64,000 nt of DNA from Methylococcaceae bacterium (lineage in GTDB: Bacteria > Pseudomonadota > Gammaproteobacteria > Methylococcales > Methylomonadaceae), in contig JADKAL010000005.1 in the NCBI GenBank assembly GCA_016715325.1, positions 168,255 through 232,254 of the forward strand. Direction: 5' to 3'. This document shows, one piece after another, positions 58,301-64,000 of this stretch. The notes below the pieces were generated by a model. That model worked only from the letters and a program-made list of their open reading frames with translations, had not been told where the DNA came from and ran no database searches. The translations under genes and the position numbers were made by a program. Position 1 is the first letter of the stretch; the number at the start of each line of letters is the position of its first letter.

Positions 58301-58687
58301 AGGTTTGACGGTAAAGCTTTTTATCGTAGGCGTTGCATCGTCAATGGTGAAATTGAATTGAACTTGATCGATGATGCGTAATCCCAAATTTTCAAGTACG
58401 GGAATAAACTCGTCCAGATAACGTTCTCGAAGGCTGTAAAAATGCAGCCGGTAATTCGGATGATGAAGGTAAGGCGACACCAAGTCTACGGAATCGGTTT
58501 TCGATTCTAGCAAGCGTTCTATTTGTAGAATGTCGTTTAAGCCGTAGCGCGGCGAAACAAGCGTTCGATAGTCCGCCGGAAACAAATCCTTATATTTATG
58601 CCATAATTTTTCGCTGTTTTGATTACCTAATCCCTTTTCCATACTAGCTTTAAGTAAATCCGTCCATGAGCGGGTTGTGTTTTGCAT
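55358..58687 (-). CDS. Large NAD-dependent glutamate dehydrogenase, short form
   Basis: The 1109-residue protein resembles the large NAD-specific glutamate dehydrogenases, with a catalytic core GGIRWSDRLDDFRSEILGLM, NALIIPTGAKGGFIVKNNGI, HDDPDPYLVVAADKGTAKFS and DGDVFGNGMLQSPTIRLLAA. The well-known 180-kDa enzymes have about 1600 residues; this lacks much of the N-terminal part and is closer in size to the 115-kDa class. It would supply or drain glutamate with NAD. The frame has no break. The long C-terminal helical part is less conserved in appearance. Confidence 0.9.
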   Translation of the reverse strand: MQNTTRSWTDLLKASMEKGLGNQNSEKLWHKYKDLFPADYRTLVSPRYGLNDILQIERLLESKTDSVDLVSPYLHHPNYRLHFYSLRERYLDEFIPVLENLGLRIIDQVQFNFTIDDATPTIKSFTVKPAQNATIELKQSKNKLLHIIQAVMERRVENDALNKLCLLTGMCWQEIDVLRAYRNYFLQLGHKTTSASIHRALVNNPEAAHGLFNYFEARFKPNPDWKDPVRREERALFPLRMQLLGIIDHVSDINDDRILRTLFNLIDATVRSNFHKRLKSEDYFIAFKVNSIGVIDMPAPKPQCEIYVHAYDMEGIHLRAGKISRGGIRWSDRLDDFRSEILGLMQTQVNKNALIIPTGAKGGFIVKNNGIGNDFKEAGKKAYIRLIRGLLDLTDNYRNNNVVNPKDIIIHDDPDPYLVVAADKGTAKFSDIANGVADETGFWLSDAFASGGSHGYDHKALGITARGAWECVKRHFLERGKDIRHESFTVIGIGSMDGDVFGNGMLQSPTIRLLAAFSGQHIFIDPSPPENETAFNERKRLFELPGSTWDDYERALISNGGGVYLRSAKDIPVSPELKKWLGIRYKSIDGESLIRQLLTAPVELLWLGGIGTYVKASTEKHEEVGDRGNENVRIDACQLSAKVVGEGANLGFTQKARIEYALKGGRINTDAVDNSAGVDTSDHEVNLKILLNILKKQELFSDYQALFTDMTDAVCELVLADNVAQSLCLSLEQKRCKEHSSDFLHIADRLEAAGYLDRTVESFPQSKDIQSRDGQIITRPEFADLIAAGKRFLTQELLNEPEQLNAAYYEDYLLAYFPNQIVEKFRRHLSQHPLANEIKATVISNKIINHAGCGFLNLFIGHSDTSCLDAVNCYLAFDRILQADKLRNGVFGLENKVETGKQYELLVLIEQTLSKFCRWSLANDKYIQPDESTVKTYQHFLDGYLSYFEENPTRHNEVQFAQDEQSIIPSELVQNLSYLVGIQNFPFIVQLTMDSEQDFTAILKQLDNVQQILKLNEVQQSLDKIPLSDQWQIKLFDDLQADIQLYSGRIVINMLSVGQLDSSDYFEQPELSRHFERYRQLFQEVQTSTAFSLLPYLYLVRALGKLTGE

Positions 58688-58740
58688 GTTAATAGTTCCC
58701 TTAAGCCGGCGGCAGTTGGAAATTTTATGAAGCCGGTTAG

Positions 58741-59166
58741 TTACTTAAGATGTTTAACGATCTCCAGCACATTATAGTTTTTATGTCGAGTATATGTGAC
58801 CGAATCCATAAAACTACGAATAAAGAAAATTCCCATGCCGCCTTCTTTTGGTTGTTCAAAATTTGGCACGGGGATATTTTCTAGGTCGAAACCTTGTCCA
58901 TGATCGTAAACTTTAATGACTAATTCGTTTTCTTCGACATGAATGCTTACTCTGACGCAGTCTTTTTGATTGTCGCTACACGCGTGCTTGATTGCATTGA
59001 CCGTCGCTTCGGTTAGAACTAGATTTAACTGGTACGCTAACGCTTCACGGTCGCCGGTAAAATTCTCCAACTTCTTAACGACTTTTTCGCCGATACTGCC
59101 GATCAAATCCAAATATTTGGTTTGCGTGGGTATAATTACATCGACCTGAATAATGCTGGTACACAT
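58741..59166 (-). CDS. Anti-sigma regulatory factor-type ATP-binding protein (RsbW-like)
   Basis: The 141-residue protein has the HATPase_c_2 layout of RsbW/SpoIIAB: NLVLTEATVNAIKHACSDNQ (N-box), VIKVYDHGQGFDLENIP (G1) and EGGMGIFFIRSFMDSVTYTR (G2). It lies next to a STAS-domain protein, so the two form a partner-switching pair. The target sigma factor or enzyme is not in the window. Confidence 0.88.
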   Translation of the reverse strand: MCTSIIQVDVIIPTQTKYLDLIGSIGEKVVKKLENFTGDREALAYQLNLVLTEATVNAIKHACSDNQKDCVRVSIHVEENELVIKVYDHGQGFDLENIPVPNFEQPKEGGMGIFFIRSFMDSVTYTRHKNYNVLEIVKHLK

Positions 59167-59175
59167 AGGTTTTCT

Positions 59176-59514
59176 CTAGGTTTCACTACTCAATGCCTCA
59201 TTCAAATCGGCATATATTTCGAAAACCCGGTTGAGACGGGTTAATTCGAACATTGAAAGCACTTGCTTTTGAATATTGATTAAGGCAAGTTTTCCTGACT
59301 TCACTGCAATTTGTTTATTTCCCGACAGCAGGGCACCTAATCCCGAGCTATCGATAAAGCGAACATTGCCCAAGTTAATAAGGATGCGTATCTTGCCGTT
59401 TTCAATCATCTTTAGAAGATAATCTTTTAATTCTGCGGAGTTATGAGCATCGATCCTTTCTTCTTTGATAATTAGAACATTAAAGCCGTTAATGGTTTCC
59501 AAATTTAAATTCAT
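59176..59514 (-). CDS. STAS-domain anti-sigma factor antagonist (RsbV-like)
   Basis: The 112-residue STAS protein has IKEERIDAHNSAELKDYLLK and NLGNVRFIDSSGLGALLSGN, where the serine of DSSG is the usual phosphorylation site. It is the expected antagonist of the adjacent kinase-like protein, nine bases downstream. No phosphatase of the RsbU/PP2C type is present nearby. Confidence 0.9.
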   Translation of the reverse strand: MNLNLETINGFNVLIIKEERIDAHNSAELKDYLLKMIENGKIRILINLGNVRFIDSSGLGALLSGNKQIAVKSGKLALINIQKQVLSMFELTRLNRVFEIYADLNEALSSET

Positions 59515-59762
59515 AATTTCATCAGAGTTACAATATGTTTAGTGCATAATTAAAGTTACTTCTTTTTCTAAAAAAATCAACCGGATATTAGCAAAATTAC
59601 GCAGCCTTAAATTAGGTTATTCATGGGTTTGATAGATTAGTGGTTGGAGATAATTGAAATAGGATGACTTATTTTTAATCAAATTGTTATCATAATGACT
59701 AAAGTTGATGTCATTATAAATTTAAGAGATAATTTCCGACCCATAACTGTAAATAATACGCC

Positions 59763-60143
59763 ATGCAAACAACAATGCTTAAAGCAAAGCTACACAGAGT
59801 CACGGTGACCCGGTCGGAATTGGGTTATGAAGGCTCTTGCGCGATCGATGGCAATGTTCTCGACTTGGCGGGTATCAGAGAATACGAACAAATCCAGATC
59901 TACAACATTAACAACGGCGAACGCTTCACTACGTATGCGATTCGTGCTGAAAACGGTTCGAAAACCATATCGGTGAATGGCGCTGCCGCCCGATTGGCTT
60001 GTCCGGGGGATTTGTTGATTATCTGTTCGTATTGCATTCTGGATCAGAAAGAACTCGCAACTTACAAGCCGGTTCTTATTTATTTCAACGAGAAGAACGA
60101 AATTCAACGTTCCGCATCATCGATTCCTGTTCAAGCAGCCTGA
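59763..60143 (+). CDS. panD: Aspartate 1-decarboxylase
   Basis: PanD decarboxylates aspartate to beta-alanine for pantothenate and CoA. The 126-residue proenzyme self-cleaves at Gly24-Ser25, seen in [11 protein letters not shown], to form the pyruvoyl group. [15 protein letters not shown] at the start and [20 protein letters not shown] are characteristic. It stands alone; panB and panC are not in the window. Its stop lies inside a terminator stem. Confidence 0.96.
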   Translation: MQTTMLKAKLHRVTVTRSELGYEGSCAIDGNVLDLAGIREYEQIQIYNINNGERFTTYAIRAENGSKTISVNGAAARLACPGDLLIICSYCILDQKELATYKPVLIYFNEKNEIQRSASSIPVQAA

Positions 60144-60168
60144 AAATCCCTCAGGCTGTTTTATATTT
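60134..60168 (+). terminator. Rho-independent terminator of panD
   Basis: CAGCCTGA (60136-60143) and TCAGGCTG (60151-60158) form an eight-base stem around AAATCCC, followed by TTTTATATTTC. The panD stop codon is the last part of the left arm. Confidence 0.85.
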
Positions 60169-60330
60169 CTATATCAAGTAGTTATTCCAAAAGTACTGGA
60201 TAAAGATCCAAAAACACCTTCTCGCTGATAGTGCGGGTTATTTCTTCCCTGCCGATAGTTTATAGTTGCGTTAAAGATTGCGGCAAATTCGCAGAATAAC
60301 GTGTGGGGGGAAACTGTAAAGAGCTATCAA

Positions 60331-60369
60331 ATAAAAAAGCTAATCACCAGCAAAGTCAATGATTAGCTT
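60331..60369 (-). terminator. Rho-independent terminator of mltD
   Basis: On the minus strand AAGCTAATCA and TGATTAGCTT form a ten-base stem with a 13-base loop, followed by TTTTATTTG. It begins 26 bases after the mltD stop. The 160 bases between this and the panD terminator show no feature. Confidence 0.8.
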
Positions 60370-60394
60370 ATTGAAGATTAAGTAACTGAAAAAT

Positions 60395-62107
60395 TTAGGT
60401 TGACGGTGTGTTATCAACCACAATTTTTATACTTTGTCCGGGAATCAAACCTTTTCCTGTTTGCGGATTAGATTTACGCAAATCGGTTAAGGAAACGCCG
60501 AATTTTCTGGAAAGTTGCATCAGCGAATCGCCTTTCTTTACCGTGTAATGAATCAAGCGCGAAGAAGATGCTGAGGCAACTAGTTGACCGCTACCTTTGA
60601 TAAACAGCTTTTGACCCGATTTCAAGTTGCTATTCGGGGAAATATTGTTCATTGCGGCAAGGCTGCTTTGGCTCATAGCAAACCGTTTGGAGACGTTATA
60701 GAACGTATCGCCTTTCTTCACGATGTAAACTTGGCCGCCTGAGGACTTCGCCTTAGATGGTTTAGCAATTTCTTTAATGACAGAGGCGCGATTTGAAGCA
60801 GGAACTTTGATAAAGGTGCCTGAATTAACGCTACTCTTAGAAAGTTTGTTAAGTTGTCTTAGGTTATCGACCGTTGTGCCGGAGCTTCTGGCAATTTCAG
60901 AGAGTGTTTCGCCGCGATTAACTTTATGTAAAGAAGTCGACACCGGGGCAAAATAGCGTTCTTTAGCCGCGATAACTTCATGTTTGCGCTTATTGGCAAG
61001 TCTTTCCTCTTCTTCATCGCGCATTCTTTGCGCCGCCAATTCATTTTGACGAACCTTTTCGGCCAAGGCTTCTTCATCGCGTTGTCTTTGATCGACTCTT
61101 TCCTCATAAGGGAGGTGCGCAAGATTTTCTTTGAAGCTCTGTACACGATGTGAGGGTATCAGTAAGCGATGAGGTCCATAAGGGGATGTGCTGCCTTTTT
61201 TAAAGCAGGGATTCAGTTTCAGGAAATGACTGAGCGGTGTTTGCGCAAGTTCGGCTGCTTTATCGATATCGAGTTGAGCGCCGACATTCACGACTTCACA
61301 ATAAGGCCTGTTCGGAATGGGTTGTAACCGGATACCGTATTGCTCCGCATTCGCAAATAATTTGGCAACCGCTAATAACCGTGGTACATAATCTTCTGTC
61401 TCTTTCGGCAGATTTAAAGACCAGTAGTCGGTAGGTAAACCTTGGTATTCATTTCGCGTTAGGGCTTTGGAAACGTTACCTTTGCCCCAATTGTAGGAGG
61501 CTAAGGCTAGAAAATAATCGCCGTTGAACTCTTCGCTGAGTTCTTTGAGAAAGGTGGTAGCGGCAACAGTCGATGCGTAGACGTCGCGGCGACCGTCGTA
61601 CCATGCGTTTTGTTCAAGGCCGTAAAGCCGCCCGGTCGAAGGAATGAATTGCCATAGACCGGATGCCGCGCTTCGAGAATACGCTTCGGGAATGAAAGCG
61701 CTTTCAACAACCGGTAAAAGGGCGAGTTCGCCAGGCAAATTTTTCGATTCGATTTCATCTAGGATAAGATGTAAATACGGTGCGGCGCGCTCTTGAATAC
61801 GAGCGATATAATCCGGATGATCCAGGTAATAATTGAGTTGCTCGTCAACGCGGGCATTATTGACTTCAGGGAACGAATAAAGCGAAAACATTCTTTCCCA
61901 AACCGTGTCGTGATGGGAAAAAAGGTTTTTGAGCCGTTTTTTGAAATGAAAACGGGGTTGTTCTTTTACAGAACCGTAGTAAGGTCTTGATACAACCGGA
62001 GGACCATTGATGACAAGAGGCTCTTTAGGCGCTTCGGAACAACCCGTCACGATCAAAATGATCGAAAGGCAAAATATTTTTACTGACCTGTTAGAATTGT
62101 TGCGCAT
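60395..62107 (-). CDS. mltD: MltD-like membrane-bound lytic murein transglycosylase with LysM domains
   Basis: The 570-residue lipoprotein cleaves peptidoglycan glycan strands. A lipobox-like sequence (LIVTGCSEAP) ends the signal peptide; the SLT domain has VVESAFIPEAYSRSAASGLW (catalytic Glu) with QFIPSTGRLYGLEQNAWYDG and ALASYNWGKGNVSKAL. An acidic/basic charged linker follows, then three LysM repeats (VNRGETLSEIARSSGTTVDN; VKKGDTFYNVSKRFAMSQSS; VKKGDSLMQLSRKFGVSLTD). It is divergent from the methyltransferase gene, as in other gammaproteobacteria. Confidence 0.93.
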   Translation of the reverse strand: MRNNSNRSVKIFCLSIILIVTGCSEAPKEPLVINGPPVVSRPYYGSVKEQPRFHFKKRLKNLFSHHDTVWERMFSLYSFPEVNNARVDEQLNYYLDHPDYIARIQERAAPYLHLILDEIESKNLPGELALLPVVESAFIPEAYSRSAASGLWQFIPSTGRLYGLEQNAWYDGRRDVYASTVAATTFLKELSEEFNGDYFLALASYNWGKGNVSKALTRNEYQGLPTDYWSLNLPKETEDYVPRLLAVAKLFANAEQYGIRLQPIPNRPYCEVVNVGAQLDIDKAAELAQTPLSHFLKLNPCFKKGSTSPYGPHRLLIPSHRVQSFKENLAHLPYEERVDQRQRDEEALAEKVRQNELAAQRMRDEEEERLANKRKHEVIAAKERYFAPVSTSLHKVNRGETLSEIARSSGTTVDNLRQLNKLSKSSVNSGTFIKVPASNRASVIKEIAKPSKAKSSGGQVYIVKKGDTFYNVSKRFAMSQSSLAAMNNISPNSNLKSGQKLFIKGSGQLVASASSSRLIHYTVKKGDSLMQLSRKFGVSLTDLRKSNPQTGKGLIPGQSIKIVVDNTPST

Positions 62108-62207
62108 CCTCTAACCCATTTAAGTAAAGATTAAATATAGAATAATTTCATTGTAGCTTGTTTTTATTGAAAAATCTAAATTTAATAATCAAAATTATGA
62201 ACAAACT

Positions 62208-62924
62208 ATGAAACGGGATTTCTTATTTGCTTACTACCAAACGCCGCGAGGCAAGCTTTTAAGAGATCTTGAAGTTGAGTATCTTAAAAGTGCAATCGTC
62301 GTAAGCTGTAAACAAACCATTTTGCAAGTCGGCGGACTGGGTTGGGAAAACGAGTTTATCGACTGCACTCTCTACACCAATTATACGGTTCTGGATGCGA
62401 AAAAACTAGGTTATAAGGGTGCAAGAAGAATCCGCGCTAGGGCGTATCACTTGCCCTTGCAAAGCGATAGCGTGGATATGATCATCTTGCCGCACATACT
62501 GGAATTCGATGCATTCAGATTCCAAACGATGCGAGAAGTCGAACGTGTATTAAAGCCGGAAGGGATTGTCGTCATCCTCAATTTCAATCCCTGGAGTTTT
62601 TGGGTCAGATATCAGTATCTCTGGGATAAGCGTTTAGCCGACTCGTGGAAAGGCCATTTTATCCGCCGATCCCGAGTAATCGATTGGCTAAAATTACTCA
62701 ATTTTGAAGTAACGATGGTATCGCGATTTAATTTAGACAGCATCGACACAAAGCACGTTAAATCGGTAGGCAGTTTTTTTTCATCCTCATCAACGGCGTA
62801 TGCTGTCAAGGCCATAAAGCGCAGGTACAATTTAATTCCTTTAACACCCGTCAAGGCATTACGGCCGAGTTTGGCGGTCGTCGGATCGTGTATGACAAGT
62901 TTGCCGGTAAAAGAGCATGAATGA
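62208..62924 (+). CDS. SAM-dependent methyltransferase-like protein (YafS type)
   Basis: The 238-residue protein has a class I methyltransferase pattern: [13 protein letters not shown] (motif I region), [20 protein letters not shown] with the DxxxLP-type post-motif, and [20 protein letters not shown]. In E. coli the corresponding gene next to rnhA and mltD is yafS. The substrate is unknown. It overlaps rnhA by eight bases. Confidence 0.87.
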   Translation: MKRDFLFAYYQTPRGKLLRDLEVEYLKSAIVVSCKQTILQVGGLGWENEFIDCTLYTNYTVLDAKKLGYKGARRIRARAYHLPLQSDSVDMIILPHILEFDAFRFQTMREVERVLKPEGIVVILNFNPWSFWVRYQYLWDKRLADSWKGHFIRRSRVIDWLKLLNFEVTMVSRFNLDSIDTKHVKSVGSFFSSSSTAYAVKAIKRRYNLIPLTPVKALRPSLAVVGSCMTSLPVKEHE

Positions 62925-63351
62925 TCCGGTAATTATTTATACCGACGGCGCGTGCCGGGGAAATCCGGGGCCGGGCGGCTGGGGCGTGGTGTTGAGCTAC
63001 AAAGGCACCACTAAAGAACTTTACGGCGGCGAAAAAGAAACCACCAACAACCGCATGGAATTGACGGCGGTGATCAATGCCCTGGAAGTATTGACCAAAC
63101 CTTGCCAAGTGCAATTGCATTCCGACTCCAAATACGTCCTACAAGGCATTACCGAATGGCTGGAAAACTGGAAAAAGCGCGGTTGGAAGACGGCCAATAA
63201 ATCGGCGGTTAAGAATGAAGACTTATGGCGCAGGCTGGATGCAGCCAGGGAAAGGCATCAAATCGAATGGCTTTGGGTCAAGGGGCATTCGGGCAATAAT
63301 GGGAATGACCGGGCGGATCAGTTGGCGAATTTGGGGATTGATAGCTTCTAA
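62917..63351 (+). CDS. rnhA: Ribonuclease HI
   Basis: RNase HI degrades RNA in RNA-DNA hybrids. The 144-residue product has [20 protein letters not shown] with the first catalytic Asp, [18 protein letters not shown] (Glu), [20 protein letters not shown] (Asp) and [17 protein letters not shown] with the last Asp. Full length and overlapping the methyltransferase gene. Confidence 0.98.
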   Translation: MNDPVIIYTDGACRGNPGPGGWGVVLSYKGTTKELYGGEKETTNNRMELTAVINALEVLTKPCQVQLHSDSKYVLQGITEWLENWKKRGWKTANKSAVKNEDLWRRLDAARERHQIEWLWVKGHSGNNGNDRADQLANLGIDSF

Positions 63352-63355
63352 AAAA

Positions 63356-64000
63356 TTAAGGCTTTGAATCCTTTGCAGGATTTATGGCCTTCAGTATCTC
63401 AATGAGTTTATCAATATTACCTTTGTGTAAAGAACCATCAATTAATTCATGCAAAGGTGAGGTCGGTTCCGATACGGATAACATTCTAGTTGGTGGAGAA
63501 CCGAAATTTTTGATAGCAGTTTCCCTAAGCAATTTGATCATTTCTTGGTCTTCACCCATTTCCCGCTTATAGCCGACAAAGGCAAGCGCCGATGCTTCCT
63601 TAAAAGCGTAATCTTCAATTAGTCTCATTGTATGGCTGTATTGTCGAGCAACAAACCAAGTAAACCAAACTGCAGGTCCTGTTAAAAGTATTCTCGCTAG
63701 CACACTCCAGGCATCAATAGTTCCATCCGCTTTGATAAGCGGTGTTAAATTGATGATCCCTGTAGTGGTTAAAAATATTCCAGCAATCAAAAATATTATG
63801 CCCACAATAAAGCCATATTTCCAATAGCTTATGCTTTTTTCCAAAGTATTTCGCCGTGCTGCGAAGGATGCAGCCAACCCAGCCTTGCTTGAACCTTCGA
63901 GCACGAATAAAGCTTGTTCTTCTAATGATTTAATTTTTTTAAGTAATTCTTTTTGTTGAATATTTCCGGATTCGATATCGGATAAAATTACTTGAATCGA
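63356..64000 (-). CDS. Membrane protein of unknown function (partial, continues beyond the window)
   Basis: The frame is open from the TAA at 63356-63358 to the right edge, without a secure start inside; a GTG at 63904 begins the shorter reading but the frame continues upstream (NIQQKELLKKIKSLEEQALF). Two membrane segments are visible (YGFIVGIIFLIAGIFLTTTG and ARILLTGPAVWFTWFVARQY), with a helical, charged N-terminal part. The C-terminal part is soluble (KNFGSPPTRMLSVSEPTSPL). No family is recognised. The gene is more AT-rich than rnhA. Confidence 0.6.
   Translation of the reverse strand, partial: SIQVILSDIESGNIQQKELLKKIKSLEEQALFVLEGSSKAGLAASFAARRNTLEKSISYWKYGFIVGIIFLIAGIFLTTTGIINLTPLIKADGTIDAWSVLARILLTGPAVWFTWFVARQYSHTMRLIEDYAFKEASALAFVGYKREMGEDQEMIKLLRETAIKNFGSPPTRMLSVSEPTSPLHELIDGSLHKGNIDKLIEILKAINPAKDSKP

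Overview
The window is 64 kb of a gammaproteobacterial chromosome of moderate GC content. Its nitrogen-fixation genes are arranged much as in Azotobacter vinelandii: an rnfABCDGEH-type operon is divergent from nifLA, and there is a separate nifE-N-X operon with its usual satellite genes. Together with a urea-uptake and urease locus and ordinary gammaproteobacterial housekeeping blocks (rpoZ-spoT, miaB-phoH-ybeY-corC, mltD-methyltransferase-rnhA), this suggests a diazotrophic, free-living gammaproteobacterium. A methanotroph of the Methylococcales is plausible, but no methane-oxidation gene lies in the window and the genus cannot be fixed from sequence alone. No tRNA, rRNA, CRISPR array or complete insertion sequence was seen.

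Layout. (1) 1-12642, plus strand: the end of a probable outer-membrane protein, the urea ABC transporter urtABCDE, a HupE/UreJ-type putative nickel permease, then ureD-A-B-C-E-F and, after an AT-rich inserted CoiA-like gene, ureG. (2) 12694-21161, minus strand: one long operon read from nifE through nifN, nifX, the DUF269 and DUF683-type nif proteins, fdxB and a thioredoxin-like [2Fe-2S] ferredoxin. It ends in five less-known genes: a TPR-like protein, a small protein, a DUF4213/DUF364 protein, a small protein and a GlcF-like iron-sulfur protein. A sigma-54 promoter and a NifA-type upstream site precede nifE. (3) 21692-24284, plus strand: a secreted haem-motif/PQQ sugar dehydrogenase fusion and an unknown exported protein. 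(4) 24597-31765, minus strand: rnfA-B-C-D-G-E-H, an unknown gene, a rhodanese and a NifY/NafY-like gene. (5) 32103-35209, plus strand: nifL-nifA. The 338-bp gap between rnfA and nifL holds a sigma-54 promoter for rnf, a NifA-type site and a weaker sigma-54 candidate for nifL. (6) 35742-39036: ilvI-ilvH-ilvC with a strong terminator. (7) 39246-46894: miaB, phoH-like, ybeY, corC, galE, dtd (minus strand), a nuclease and an SPFH protein. (8) 46975-59514, minus strand: a GIY-YIG-like gene, ubiC, recG, ridA, spoT, rpoZ, pgk, a thioredoxin-fold protein, a large NAD-glutamate dehydrogenase and an anti-sigma/antagonist pair. (9) 59763-64000: panD, mltD, a methyltransferase, rnhA and a partial membrane protein.

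How the genes fit together. Urea is imported by Urt and hydrolysed by nickel urease. N2 fixation is served by cofactor assembly (NifE/N/X, NifY) and by low-potential electron supply (Rnf, ferredoxins), under NifL/NifA and sigma-54. The structural genes nifHDK and also nifB are not in the window.

An important caveat: four otherwise well-conserved genes are broken by a single base each. urtC has an in-frame TAG, spoT an in-frame TAA, nifN is short by one base in a G/C run, and the sugar-dehydrogenase fusion is short by one base in an A run. Consensus errors are the simplest explanation, but recent inactivation cannot be excluded from this sequence.
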